Shown: positions 1 to 12,868, counted from the first letter of the stretch. The stretch is DNA of 64,000 nt from Lantana camara (GCA_037501455.1 CM074864.1:36606001-36670000); one strand, 5' to 3'. Numbers and translations are program-made. The notes: generated by a model not told the origin, from the letters alone.

Positions 1-72
1 AGGGTCATTTAACTAAATAGTAAAGAAACACAGCTTCAAACGGCAAAAAGATAGCACAAGAGCCTCACTGAC
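1..72 (-). repeat. Element B, 3' LTR fragment (left of G insertion)
   Basis: These bases match the right LTR of element C near 52889..52975, ending in the shared words around 'gagcctcactgac'. The match resumes at 13399 after the G solo LTR, so this is the LTR of an older minus-strand element (B) cut by G. The rest of the LTR, including its promoter region, lies left of the window. Confidence 0.8.
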
Positions 73-1065
73 TGTGATGCCCCATCCAATAAATCGTGCA
101 GGTATGCGTCACGAGAGAGTTTACCTTATGCACTTATGTGATTTAATTCCCTTTTTACGTGTTTAATTCCAACTTTGATTGAAATGGGATTTAATTGACT
201 AAAATGCAAAATGGTAAAATATGAATTATTGCATGACAACCTAAGAACGGAACTTATGTGAATTTAAATTAATTGTTGGAGTAGGATTTAAATAGGACTT
301 GGACTTATTGGTGTGTTTGAGGCCTAACTTGAGTTAGGTGGGTTTGGGTCGTTCGGGACCAATATGAGCTCGGGAATTCGAATTCGAATTCTGAAACCAC
401 CATTGGACTTGATTCGGTGATTCGGATCTAATGGAATTTACTTTATATTTTTCGGAAACCGTTTAGACCTTAAACCTTTTAAATTTGACCTATTGGGCCG
501 AAAGTCATTTATTTGAGCCCAAATTCTAATAAAGCCTTTAGCCTCATGATATATCTTGGAAACCCTAACCTTGACCTAGAACTATCAGCCATCATATAAA
601 TAGCCTTATCCCTTCTCATTCCATTTCAAACCTCAATTCACACAAGACATATCTTCCATGGAGAGCTTCAAAGAAGAATGAAGATCTAAGGCTTTTCCTA
701 TCACTTGAAGAGCTCATATCTCCCTCGTTTGTTCATCATTTCGCAAGCCGAGGTAAGCTATGGATTTCTCTTTATGTGTATTTCGTTTCTATCCATGAAT
801 CTAAGCATGAAATTGAATATATGAGCTTATACGAGGAAGTTTTGTGAAAATGGTGATTTATACCCAACTTGAAGATTATGCCTTATATGATGAACCCTTG
901 AGATCTTGAGCTTGAATATGTGTTACACATGATTTGTATGATGATATATATATTTTTCGTGGAATTTTGTTGGTTGTTTTTGGGTGAAATCCGCCATTTT
1001 TGGCCTTGGAAGTCTTCTTCCCGAAGCTGTCACGTTTCTGCACTAGACAGATGCCCAGATCTGGC

Positions 1066-1227
1066 AGGAATGGCCGTTCCCGTTTAGGCCATGAGCCCGG
1101 AACGGCCCTTCCCAGCCAGGGCTGATGTCAGCACCGAAGGCGGGAAGAACCGTTCCCATTTATGCCTTGTGCTGGGAACGGCCGTTCCCAGCTTCGCTGG
1201 GGAGATCCGTGGGAAGGCCCGTTCCCA
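1066..1227 (+). repeat. GGGAACGGCCGTTCCC palindrome array in LTR G
   Basis: Several full or half copies of the word GGGAACG/CGTTCCC lie here. One is a perfect 16-bp palindrome (1174..1189). Others have one arm altered (near 1100..1115 and 1213..1228). The same word recurs mid-LTR in A and D. Its function is unknown. The 71-residue reading frame over it is not credible as a gene. Confidence 0.7.
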
Positions 1228-2152
1228 ACCCCCTGTTCCCCTTTTATGCATGTTCTTTTGTGTTTACTTGATCCGTTTGAAATGCTTTATGAATTATATG
1301 TTATGATATGACTTCGATTCCATTCTAAGATGATAATACGTCATTTTAATTGAATAACTTCGTATGAAAGTTTGTCCTGTGTTATGCTACTTGACCTACG
1401 TGATTCATATCATTCCATAATGCATTATTAAACCTTAATACTTCGTTAATTGCATGATTTGGTGGAATATGTGAACTATGCTATGCGACCTGTAATGCCC
1501 CGGCGGAGGGCAATCACATCCTACCCCGCGCTAAGGTTCTAGCTCGTATATGAAACTGACATCCATATACGCGCCGTTCCCAAAGCAAGCGGTGACGGAC
1601 AAACAACCTGGCTAGGCGGTACCTAAACAACTCGGCTCAACGCGCCGTAAAGAAGCAACAGACATGCGGAAGCGAGCATAAATTTTTTCAACAAATGTGT
1701 AGCATGCAATCGGAATCAATTCATTAACGTCAATTAACAAGATCAATCACGCATCACACAGTTCAACGGGTTCAAGAGCATGCAACCTGTCTCGACAAGG
1801 AATAATATAAATACGGGTTCCACTCCCTAGGCACTTGTCCCGAAACAAAATCATAAATACGGGTTCAACTACCTAAGCATCTGTCCCGATAGGATAATAT
1901 ATCGAAATGTCATTGGATCATCACGATCCCAACCTGTACAATTTTCATAAACGGAATTCATACAAGAATGTAACATTTCTAACTATATCATAATGCCCAC
2001 CAAGGCTAATGAAAGCATTAAACCATAACAACATACACAACACCAACTTTAAGTAAATGCAGACTGGACACAACTCGTACGAGCCAAGACTCTACGACAC
2101 ACCCCCTAGCAAGACTCTCGAAGACCTGCAGACAATTCAAAGGTTGAAGAGT

Positions 2153-2200
2153 CAGTTCAAAAGGAACCGGTGAGGATTTACTCTAAGGAATATAATAAAA
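2153..2200 (-). promoter_or_regulatory. TATA-like box and R-region stem-loop, F 3' LTR
   Basis: On the minus strand a TATTATA word (2197..2191) is followed about 28 nt later by a stem CGGTTC / GAACTG with loop CTTTT (2169..2153). One pair is G-U on the sense strand. The position matches the stem-loop of the other LTR families. Confidence 0.55.
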
Positions 2201-3356
2201 AGGGGGTACAATGCATGCGATATTGAAGGTGTTTATGATCCGTTTAACTTTCCAAAATCAATGCAAAGGGGTTTTCAAAACAACGGATCACAAACTAGAA
2301 ACATAACCAGCTCGGCGAGAATGAGCCCTCCAACCTTACTTCCCAAACCAAAGAAATCAAACCAATCCATCCATCACGCCATTGATGTCGAGGGTGCGTA
2401 CCCCCGATCATCCATAACATAGAGAATTCGGTTCATGAAACCTAGCTCTCTCCAAGAAGACTTCAACCCCGAAACCTCCTCGGAGTCTTAGTAATCTTGT
2501 CCACAGTGGGAACTTTGGATAAGGACATCCGTCGGCCCTTGCCTTCCCGGAATATCACTCACCTCCATCCCCGAGCTCAAGTTCGATTTCCCCAAGCAAA
2601 CGTCCCTGCAAGGTACATCAATCTCCATACCACGTTCGTAGCATGGTCCAAAACATCTCGCCACATATGTATATATATATCCTTTCAAAACCAAAACATT
2701 TCGGGTACCTATCTCGTATACCACGATTCATACTATAGTTGCAAACCGTTTTGAATAAGCAACGATATAAGTATAATGAGCCAAGCTCCCAAAATCCGGC
2801 ATACTATGCCTATATATATAGTTTTCAAAATGGGAATTTGAGAACCAAATCATGAAGGCTATACGGTATTGTCCACAGTTTGAAAACATTTTAATAATAT
2901 AACTCCTCACCTTTACCAAGAACCTCAAAGGTCGACCACGAGCAACGGACTACTCGGTCGGAGAACCACCACCTAATAAGACAAACGTACTAACAAAGGT
3001 GAGACTCGACCCAAACCAAGTAAACAACGCACGGCTTAAGTAAAAAGTCACTTATGAGAGTTATGAATGCTTATGGAGTCATATCATGCACTTAATGAAA
3101 CATGAGGATCAATCATGAGCATGTATAGCATGTCAAGGTCACACATAGCGTAGGAAGTCATACAAGTTCAACTAAATGCATAACTTAGCAAAATGTAACA
3201 ACTTAAACTTGATAAGGCAATAAAATCATAAAAAGTGATATGCAAGAAGTTCCACCACATATAATACGGCCACAACTCATTAAAGGTATTATAGAAACAA
3301 GAAAAGGACATACAAGAGTCAAAACAAGCGAAACAAGTCAAGAAAACAAGGCTGGG

Positions 3357-3477
3357 GAAAATCCACCCCATGGATTTTCCTTCACAAAAAATCCACCCTC
3401 GCGGATTGTCCAGAAGCTACTGCCTCAAATCCACCCCCATGGATTTTTACACAGCAAAAATCCACCCTAGTGGATTC
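3357..3477 (-). repeat. AAATCCATGGGGGTGGATTT palindrome array, F 3' LTR
   Basis: Four units of AAATCC / GGATTT arms around a G-rich core (sense strand). The cores vary (ATGGGG, GCGAGG, ATGGGGG, ACTAGG). The same array, with the same spacer between units, lies in the LTR of element A at 16664..16785 in the same sense orientation. Confidence 0.75.
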
Positions 3478-4751
3478 TGCCCAGAACTTAAAAAAAACGT
3501 GACAGCCACTTCGAACTCGACGGGAATGAGTTCTAAACATCCCAAAACATGAAATTAAGATTCCAAAACCTCAATTAAGCATCATAAAACTTTCATACAT
3601 CATATAAGAACATAATATAAGCATAAAATCCAAGAATTAAATCATTTAAGCAAGAATTACATATATGCATAAAAGCTTCATAGTTCAAGCATGCTCTTCA
3701 ATGGTGAATCTCTAATCCTAGCATGAATTCAACTAAAATTGAATCCAAACCTCATAAAAACTCAAGCATAATCATTCTACGACACCAAGATTGCAAGAAA
3801 TCAAGTAAATCTTAGACATGCAAGAATTTCTCAAGAAAGCTTCAAAGGTCATCAATGGTGGATTCTTCAAACAAGCATGAAATCAAGAAATACTTACATC
3901 AAATTGTTCCTAACACCATAAGAATCACATTTCCAACAAGAAATTCGAATTCAATCCAACATACAAGAACCCTAGTTCAAATTCAAGTCAAGAAGCTCAA
4001 GAACATGAAACCATGGAAGTAGCACATAAAGCTTACCTTGTAAGCTGAAAATAGAAGAGAATAACTTGGTCTTGAGTCTCGAATTCCCAGCTTCAATCTC
4101 CACTCTTGCCTCTTGAAGAAGCTTGGAGGTGTTCTTGGTGTTCTTGGAGAAGATGAATAGGCTAGAGAGAGTTTGTGTTTAAATCTTTGTGAAATAACGT
4201 AAAATGGCTTGTGGGTGTTAAAATCTGATTTAGGGATTTGGGTCAGCTATTAGGGTCACGAACCGAGTCAATTAGAGCAGGTCATAAGTGAAATTGGGTC
4301 TCAAATTAGGCTAAATTCGGAATTGGGTCATAAGTCTTATAAAAAGGTTGACTTTTCGTAAAATGGCCGTAACTTCTTCGTCCGAACTCCAAATCGAGCG
4401 ATTCAAAAACCCACGAACTCGTAATCAAATTATCTACTCAATTTTATTAAGTTCTGTCCAGTTCCAGGCTTAGAAAATAAATTTACCATTTAGTCCCTAA
4501 ATTATACTTTAATGTCCAAATAAGCACATAGTTTCGATTAAACACGAAGCATGCTATCGAAACCAAATGAAAACAATATGAACACATAATTACCATATTA
4601 AATAGTCACATAACTCATCTAAAGTATATATTTCACATAAGTTCAAGCATAACGGTCAATTAAGGCATATATTCACATAATTCATGCAAAGAAAAGTAAA
4701 TCGTTCACTCTCGTACCAAAGCATACCTTGATCGAGAAACGGGGCGTCACA

Positions 4752-4766
4752 ACCTCCCCTCTTTAA
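4752..4766 (-). other. Polypurine tract of F
   Basis: The sense strand reads a purine-rich AAAGAGGGGAGGT immediately before the 3' LTR, the usual site for priming plus-strand DNA synthesis. Confidence 0.75.
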
Positions 4767-7177
4767 AGAAATCTGGTCCCCAGATTTACCATCGAAAAAT
4801 AACTCAGGATGATATCTTCGCATCTTCTCTTCCGTTTCCCATGTTGCTTCTGCGGACTTAAGATCTTTCCAAAGTACCTTAACCAATGGAATTTGTCGAT
4901 TCCTCAACTCTTGAACCTTCCTATCCAAGATCTTTACCGGTTGTTGTTTAAATCTCAAATCTGATTCCAATTGTACCTCTTCAACCGGCATAGTTTCCAT
5001 CTCATCCCGGAGATACCTTCTCAATTGTGACACATGAAACACATTATGGATTCCCGTGAGATTCGGAGGCAAATCCAAGCGATAAGAAACTTCCCCGATA
5101 CGTTCCACAATCTCAAACGGACCAATGAATCTCGGATTCAACTTACCACCCTTTCCAATACTTGAGAAACCCTTTCTCGGTGTTGCCTTAAAGAAAACTC
5201 GGTCACCCACTTCAAATTTCAAATCTTTCCTTCTCCGGTCGGCATAACTCTTTTACCGATCTTGTGTCGCTTTCATGTGTTGCTTAATCCTTTCCACTTT
5301 TTCAATTGCTCCCTTAATCAAATCGGGCTCGGTTCCTCGGTCCATTTCCATTCCTCAAGATCCCAATAAAGAGGAGACCTGCGCTTACGGCCATACAAAG
5401 CTTCATATGGTGCCATCTTGATCGAAGATTGGTAACTATTACTGTAGGCGAATTCGATCAAAGTCAATTGTTTATCCCACTCAACCGAAAAATCCATTAC
5501 ACAAGCCCTTAATAAATCCTCAAGAAACTTAATCACCCGTTCGGATTGTCCATCGGTTTGCGGATGAAATGCGGTACTAAAACTTAACTTCGTACCCCAT
5601 AATCTGTTAAGAACCTTCCACAACTTACAAGTGAAACGAGGATCTCTATCCGAAACAATGCTAGCGGGTATCCCATGTAGTCTCACAATTTCTCAATGAT
5701 ACAACTCCACTAATTTCTCCACTTTATCGGTCGATCGAATCGGTAGAAAGTGTACAGATTTTGTAAAGCGATCTACAATGACCCAAATTCCATCAAATCC
5801 CTTCTTCACTCAGCTCTCGGAAGCCCGGTCACAAAGTCTATAGTGACTTATTCCCATTTCCACTCGGGAATCGGTATCGGTTGCAACTTTCCCGTCGGTA
5901 ATTGATGTTCGGCCTTAACTTGTTGACAAACTCGACATCTCTTAACAAAATTAGCCACATTCTTTTTCATTTCATGCCACCAAAAGTGCTTCTTGAGATC
6001 CCGGTACATCTTGTTGCCACCCGGATGCATCGTATAGACGGTCCTATGTGCTTCTTCAAGCACTAACCTTTGCAATCCATCCGGTATACATACTCGGCCC
6101 TTGTACCTAAAGATCCCCAAATCATCAAATCCAAACTTAGACTTCGGATTAGCCTTTGCTCGAGTCACTTGTCTTTGAATCCATTCATCCGTTGATTGTG
6201 CATCTAGAATCCTTTGCCTCAAATCCGGCCTTCTAGTGATGTTAGCCAACCTTGATTGCGAAACAAGGATCTCGGTTTCACCCTTACCGAAATCAACCTC
6301 AAGATTAGCCTTCCCCGGATGATATTGTATGACACAATCGTAATCTTCCAAGAATTCCATCGACCGTCGTTGTCTCATGTTCAGTTCCTTCTGTGTGAAC
6401 AAGTAACAGAGACTCTTGTGGTCGGTAAATACCTCAAACTTAATTCCATAGAGGTAGTGTCGCCATTTCGCTAGGGCAAATATCACCGCGGCTAACTCAA
6501 GATCATGTGTTGGGTGATTCTGCTCGTGCTCCTTCAATTTCCTCGAAGCATAAGCAATCACCCGACCATTTTGCATAAGCACGTATCCTAACCCTTTCGT
6601 GGATGCATCGGTGTAAACTGAAAACCCATCCGAACCTTCCGGTAGAGTTAACACCAGAGCCGTTGTCAATTTCTCCTTAAGCACACGGAAGCTCTCTTCA
6701 CAAGCTTCATCCCATATAAACTTTGTTTCCTTCTTAGTTAATCGTGTGAGAGGTGCGGCAATCTTAGAAAAATCCTTGACGAATCGGCGGTAATAACTTG
6801 CTAAGCCAAGAAAACTCCTTACTTCCGACACATTCTTCAGTTGCTCCCAAAGAGAAACTGTTTCTATCTTAGAAGGATCCACTGAAATCCCATCATCGGA
6901 AATAATATGTCCCAAAAATGATACCCGATCCATCCAAAAATCACATTTGCTAAACTTAGCATACAATTTGTGTTCACGTAGTTTCTCAAGCACCAAACGA
7001 AGATGTAGAGGGTGTTCCTCAACCGACTTAGAGAAAACCAAGATGACATCAATGAAAATAACAACGAACTTGTCCAAGAACTCCTTGAAAACACGGTGCA
7101 TTAAATCTATAAAAGCTACGGGTGCGTTGGTAAGTTCGAAGGGCATCACAATGAACTCAAAGTGTCCGTATCTTATG
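4752..7177 (-). pseudogene. pol: F pol remnant: RT (3' half), RNase H, integrase, chromodomain
   Basis: Reading on the minus strand from 7177, homology opens in mid-RT at the RYGHFEF motif; everything upstream is missing. RT has FIDV where the catalytic site should read FIDD, so a catalytic Asp is lost. RNase H (YTDAS), the integrase zinc finger (HPGG...CRVC), the DDE region and a C-terminal chromodomain-like tail (HPELF) follow. Breaks: a TAA replaces Gln after EWKWE near 5847, and further frame breaks lie at about 5690..5850 and 5222..5320. The last frame reads through the polypurine tract into the LTR and stops at 4656, as in C and H. It cannot make active enzyme. Confidence 0.88.
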
Positions 7178-8655
7178 TTTATTTAGTGTTTGGATGATTG
7201 ATCCCTTCTCGAGCATCGTGTCATCAGTGTGAGGGAATCTCGACATCTTCTAAAACCACCTGCTTCCGATCGTAGCCAAAGTAAATCGAACACAAAGCAC
7301 AACAACGAGTAGAGAACCCGTCTCCAAACAAATAATTGAGAGCACCCCGTCTCTCAAGCACACAAGTGAGAGCACCCCGTCTCTCAAGCAAACAGTTGAG
7401 AGCACCCCGTCTCTCAAGTTCCTAAGTTCAAGAGAATCCGACATCTCCTGAGCGACTAGTTTGAGAAAAGATCCGATATTTCTCAAACACCTAAGTTAGG
7501 AAAATCCAAAATTTCCCAACATCTAAATTGCAGGAATCCAACATCCTTCAAACACGTAAATTAGGGAGAATCCAGCATTTCCCTAGCACATAAATTAGAG
7601 AGAATCCAACATCTCTCTTGCAGACAAGTTAGAGAGAATTCACATCTCTCATGCACATACATTAGAGAGGTCCCTACAACCCCCTAACATGTCTTGGCAT
7701 ACATAACCATCATAAAAGAATCAATTGCATACACATAGGTTTGCATATTTAAAATGAAATGTGGTGCATGTTTTTACGTACCTTTAATCAACTAATGTCG
7801 GTATCCCTTAGAGCATAGGTTGCGCATCCATGTCCTATCTCAAGGGGGACATTGCCATGGAATTTCCTCTACAACACATAGTCGAAAGCATATGTATGTA
7901 TGCATGATGGTTAGTAGGCACTTATGAAAAACTATAAGCAGTTTAGTTACAAAACTGTTGTAATCACATAAGTACATAGTTTCAACATAAGATACTCGCA
8001 ATACTTGATTAAGCACATAAGTTCAGTCAAATCAATTAAATGGGTGCAAAAGTAAGTAATCTATAAGTTGCTAAAGCAAGCAGACAGTTAAATAAGTTAT
8101 CCAAGGAGAGTTCAAATTATCTAAGGCAAGAACACAATCATTTAAAGTGCTAGCATAATTGATTATAAAACAATTGAATTCTAACATATTAGTAACAAGG
8201 AGCATGTACTTCTTAAGTTTCCACAGCAATTAGGCAAGCAGTCAAGTCATTAGGTTCAACATTCGAAGCATGCTTCTAACAAGTACAAAATTCAAGCTAA
8301 AAGCACTTATGGAGAAGCTATAAGCACATAAGCATGCATTCCCAATTAAGGCAATCAAAATTGTCATTTAAGAAAATGAAATCTTTCAATAGAAGTCAAT
8401 TAACAGGTGAGCAAGCAAGTCTTCATTTCTAAGGTAATCATACAATTAATTCGATTGTGTCTAACAAGATTCAATCTAAGCAAAAGCATAAGTGCAAGTG
8501 TATTAAAAGATGTAAGCATGTAATGAAGTAATTCAGAAAATTCATGCCAACTAATCAAAATTACCAAGTCAAGTAAATGCAATGCACAAATTATTCCTAT
8601 GCCGTACGACCTAGACCAACACAACATGACTCAAGAGCCCAGTTTTGAACCTTAG
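7178..8655 (-). other. F non-coding 5' internal region (leader)
   Basis: No coding frame is visible in these 1.5 kb between primer site and pol. Near the primer site it resembles the start of the internal regions of D and E (the words around 'gtctaggtcg' and 'cggcataggaa'). At its pol-proximal end it resembles D just before the D polypurine tract. It contains the hairpin array at 7312..7650. It therefore looks like the same leader type that makes up all of D, with pol attached. Confidence 0.6.
7312..7650 (-). repeat. Tandem array of about 11 hairpins with co-varying stems
   Basis: Units of about 30-35 bp each contain an inverted repeat around a 5-10-nt loop. Units 1-4 have loops ACCCG or CACCCCGT (plus strand) with arms GAGA, TTGAGAG, TGAGAG and TTGAGAG. 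Later units mostly have 7-8-nt loops of the ATCCAACA type: GAGA (7432..7447), GTTAGGAAA (7495..7520), AGGA (7528..7551), TAGGGAGA (7562..7585), AGAGAGA (7597..7618), GAGAGA (7632..7650). One unit has a perfect 10-bp stem GTTTGAGAAA/TTTCTCAAAC (7459..7488). The stems change between units but stay paired. Function unknown. Confidence 0.8.
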
Positions 8656-8667
8656 GCTCTGATACCA
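8656..8667 (-). other. Primer-binding site of F (tRNA-Met initiator)
   Basis: The sense strand reads TGGTATCAGAGC, complementary to the 3' end of plant initiator tRNA-Met, 11 bp after the 5' LTR. It marks element orientation as minus. Confidence 0.9.
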
Positions 8668-9340
8668 CATAAATAGTGTGTAACGTCCCGGCGGAGGGCA
8701 ATCACATCCTACCCCGCGCTAAGGTTCTAGCTCGTATATGAAACTGACATCCATATACGTGCCGTTCCCAAAGCAAGCGGTGACGGACAAACAACCTGGC
8801 TAGGCGGTACCTAAACAACTCGACTCAACGCGCCGTAAAGAAGCAACAGACATGCGGAAGCGAGCATAAATTTTTTCAACAAACGTGTAGCATGCAATCG
8901 GAATCAATTCATTAACGTCAATTAACAAGATCAATCACGCATCACACAGTTCAACGGGTTCAAGAGCATGCAACCTGTCCCGACAAGGAATAATATAAAT
9001 ATGGGTTCCACTCCCTAGGCACCTGTCCCGAAGCAAAATCATAAATATGGGTTCAACTACCTAAGCACCTGTCCCGACAGCATAATATATCGAAATATCA
9101 TTGGATCATCACGATCTCAACCTGTACAATTTTCATAAACGGAATTCATACAAGAATGTAACATTTCTAACTATATCATAATGCCCACCAAGGATAATGA
9201 AAGCATTAAACCATAACAACATACACAACACCAACTTTAAGTAAATGCAGACTCGACACAACTCGTACGAGCCAAGACTCTACGACACACCGCCTAGCAA
9301 GACTCTTGAAAACCTGCAGATAATACAAAGGTTGAAGAGT

Positions 9341-9388
9341 CAGTTCAAAAGGAACCGGTGAGGATTTACTCTAAGGAATATAATAAAA
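9341..9388 (-). promoter_or_regulatory. TATA-like box and R-region stem-loop, F 5' LTR
   Basis: Same arrangement as at 2153..2200: a TATTATA word at 9385..9379, then stem CGGTTC/GAACTG with loop CTTTT at 9357..9341. This copy would drive transcription of F if active. Confidence 0.55.
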
Positions 9389-10546
9389 AGGGGGTACAAT
9401 GCATGCGATATTAAAGGTGTTTATGATCCGTTTAACTTTCCAAAATCAATGCAAAGGGGTTTTCAAAACAACGGATCACAAACTAGAAATATAACCAGCT
9501 CGGCAAGAATGAGCCCTCCAACCTTACTTCCCAAACCAAAGAAATCAAACCAATCCATCCATCACGCCATTGATGTCGAGGGTGCGCACCCCCGATCATC
9601 CATAACATAGAGAATTCGGTCCATGAAACCTAGCTCTCTCCAAGAAGACTTCAACCCCCAAACCTTCTCGGAGTCTTAGTAATCTTGTCCAAAGTGGGAA
9701 CTTTGGATAAGGACATCCGTCGGCCCTTGCCTTCCTAGAATATCACTCGCCTCCATCCCTGAGCTCAAGTTCGATTTCCACAAGCAAACGTCCCTGCAAG
9801 GTACAGCAATCTCCATACCACTTTCGCAACATGGTCCAAAACATTTCGCCACATACGTACATACATATCCTTTCAAAACCAAAACATATCGGGTACCCAT
9901 CCCGTATACCAAGATGCATACTATAGTTGCAAACCGTTTTGAATAAGCAACGATATAAGTATAATGAGCCAAGCTCCCAAAATCCGGCATACTATGCCTA
10001 TACATATAGTTTTCAAAACGGGAATTTGAGAACCAAATCATGAAGGCTATACTGTATTGTGCACAGTTTGAAAACATTTTAATAATATAACTCCTCACCT
10101 TTACCAAGAACCTCAAAGGTCGACCACGAGCAACGGACTACTCGGTCGGAGACCCACCACCTAATAAGACAAACGTACTAACAAAGGTGAGACTCGACCC
10201 AAACCAAGTAAACGACGCACGGCTTAAGTAACAAGTCACTTATGTGAGTTATGAATGCTTATGGAGTCATATTGTGCACTTAATGAAACGTGAGGATCAA
10301 TCATGAGCATGTATAGCATGTCAAGGTCACACATAGCGTAGGAAGTCATACAAGTTCAACTAAATGCATAACTTAGCAAAATGTAACAACTTAAACTTGA
10401 TCAAGGCAATAAAATCATAACAAGTGATATGCAAGAAGTTCCACCACATATAATACGGCCACAATTCATTAAAGGTATTATAGAAACAAGAAAAGGACAT
10501 ACAAGAGTCAAAACAAGCGAAACAAGTCAAGAAAACAAGGCTGGGG

Positions 10547-10667
10547 AAAATCCACCCCCATGGATTTTCCTTCACAAAAAATCCACCCTCGCGGATTGTC
10601 CAGAAGCTACTGCCTCAAATCCACCCCCATGGATTTTTACACAGCAAAAATCCACCCTAGTGGATTC
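10547..10667 (-). repeat. AAATCCATGGGGGTGGATTT palindrome array, F 5' LTR
   Basis: Four units as in the 3' LTR copy. Here the first unit keeps the full five-C core, while the 3' LTR copy has lost one C. Confidence 0.75.
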
Positions 10668-12816
10668 TGCCCAGAACTTAAAAAAAACGTGACAGCCACT
10701 TCGAACTCGACGGGAATGAGTTCTAAACACCCCAAAACATGAAATTAAGATTCCAAAACCTCAATTAAGCATCATAAAACATTCATACATCATATAAGAA
10801 CATAATATAAGCATAAAATCCAAGAATTAAATCATTTAAGCAAGAATTACATATATGCATAAAAGCTTCATAGTTCAAGCATGCTCTTCAATGGTGAATC
10901 TCTAATCCTAACATGAATTCAACTAAAATTGATTCCAAACCTCATAAAAACTCAAGCATAATCATTCTACGACACCAAGATTGCAAGAAATCAAGTAAAT
11001 CTTAGACATGCAAGAATTTCTCAAGAAAGCTTCAAAGGTCATCAATGGTGGATTCTTCAAACAAGCATGAAATTAAGAAATACTTACATCAAATTGTTCC
11101 TAACACCATAAGAATCGTATTTCCAACAAGAAATTTGAATTCAATCCAACATAAAAGAACCCCAGTTCAAATTCAAGTCAAGAAGCTCAAGAAAATAAAA
11201 CCATGGAAGTAGCACATAAAGCTTACCTTGAGAGCTGAAAATAGAAGAGAATAACTTGGTCTTGAGTCTCGAATTCCCAGATTCAATCTCCACTCTTGCC
11301 TCTTGAAGATGCTTGGAGGTGTTCTTGGAGAAGATGAATAGGCTAGAGAGAGTTTGTGTTTAAATCTTTGTGAAATGACGTAAAATGGCTTGTGGGTGTT
11401 AAAATCTGATTTAGGGATTTGGGTCAGCTATTAGGGTCACGAACCGGGTCAATTAGAGCGGGTCATAAGTGAAATTGGGTCTCAAATTAGGCCAAATTCG
11501 GAATTGGGTCATAAGTCTTATAAAAAGGTTGACTTTTCGTAAAATGGCCATAACTTCTTCGTCGGAACTCCAAATCGAGCGATTCAAAAACCCACGAACT
11601 CGGAATCAAATTATCTACTCAATTTTATTAAGTTTTGTCCAATTCCAGTATTAGAAAATAAATTTACCATTTAGTCCCTAAATTATACTTTAATGTCCAA
11701 ATAAGCACATAGTTTCGATTAAACACGAAGTATGCTATCGAAGCCAAATGAAAACAATATGAACACATAATTACCATATCAAATAGTCACATAACTCATC
11801 TAAAGTATATATTTCACATAAGTTCAAGCATAACGGTCAATTAAGGAATATTATTCATATAATTCATGCAAACAAAAGTAAATCGTTCACTCTCGTACCA
11901 AAGCATACCTTGATCGAGAAACGGGGCTTCACATGACCTATGTGTACACTTCATTCTATATTACATATCATTCATCTCTTGATACGCCGTGCGTCTTACT
12001 TGGTTCATATAGAGTTTAAGTCTGGGTTTCCGTATGTCTTGTCACAGAGTTTGGTGGTGCCGGTGGGCCTGAGGTATAGAGTGTTTCGCCCTTCACACTC
12101 TCAGACTCTACTTGCACAAGGTGAGGTTTAGGATTTTGTATAGTTAAACGACCTATGACCCCAATATGATGATTTCAATCCTCGCATGCGATTATATACT
12201 ATATATACGATTAAATATGTGTTGGATATGATATGATTATGACCTTATGATACAACTTCAGTTTTGGAAATTAAGTATGAAGGCATATGTAAGCTATTTT
12301 AGAAAGTTAAGTTATGTTATGATTATGTAGCGAGATTGCCATGAAAGTTGGCATATGTTATGTTTTGTTCTGTTATGGGGCCCAGGAGCTACGGGTAAGG
12401 AGCCCCTGGGACGGTATCGGGCCGTCGGGGTTAAACCTGTGCGTAGTCTCTATCTGTATGAAGAGGATGTACCGGGACCCACCAGGAGGTTTGGTTGGGA
12501 AACGGAGTCCTGAGGGTTGTAGTAGCTTAGCACTCCCCTCGCCTGTCTTGATGGTTAGGGTCGCGCAACCCTACCATCACCCGGAGTTGAGGTTGGTATG
12601 TTATTTCTGTTTTGTTATGATATGAGGAGTTGAGGTTGGAAGCTTGTACTCACCGAGCATATGATATGAAGTGTTATGGGAATCATGAATCGGAATAGAG
12701 TTTCTGAAAATGTTTTCTAAGTATAGATATATATTTGGGTTTTGCTTTGAAATGGTTTGGTATACAACACCTATTCCCGGTTCATGAGTCCACCCTTTGG
12801 TATGTGCTGTGCTCTG

Positions 12817-12868
12817 TATATATATATTGTGGGTGTGCGTTAGCCCCCTCACTCAGTCAGTTGAGTGA
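12817..12868 (+). promoter_or_regulatory. TATA box and R-region stem-loop of LTR G
   Basis: A run TATATATATAT (12817..12827) is followed 32 nt from its start by the stem-loop TCACTCA / TGAGTGA with loop GTCAGT (12849..12868). The stem has seven pairs. The arms differ from the other families but the position and the leading CCCCCTCAC are the same. Confidence 0.6.

Larger units (their letters stand above)
1491..4751 (-). repeat. F 3' LTR
   Basis: The LTR begins (sense, right end) TGTGACGCCCC and ends GGGGCATTACA. It is nearly collinear with 8679..11933. It holds the stem-loop at 2153..2169 and the palindrome array at 3357..3477. No protein-coding gene is visible; the short reading frames over it are duplicated exactly with the LTR. 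Confidence 0.88.
1491..11933 (-). mobile_element. F: Tekay-type chromovirus, 5'-half replaced by non-coding leader
   Basis: Two LTRs of about 3.26 kb (1491..4751 and 8679..11933) flank a 3.9-kb internal region. The TSD is CGACC at 1486..1490 and TGACC at 11934..11938, one transition apart. On the minus strand the order is LTR, primer site, about 1.5 kb of non-coding DNA with a hairpin array, pol from mid-RT to chromodomain, polypurine tract, LTR. Gag, protease and the first half of RT are absent. In the first 210 bp the LTRs differ at about five sites, all transitions and several of them CG/TG, which suits methylated DNA ageing. F is older than A. Confidence 0.88.
8679..11933 (-). repeat. F 5' LTR
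   Basis: This copy of the F LTR is collinear with 1491..4751. Its promoter-proximal stem-loop is at 9341..9357 and its palindrome array at 10547..10667. It ends (plus strand) GGGGCTTCACA at 11933. Confidence 0.88.

Noticed and set aside
7312..7650. CRISPR-like array
   Set aside because: Units are hairpins with variable arms inside a plant retrotransposon; there are no constant repeats with unique spacers and no cas genes.
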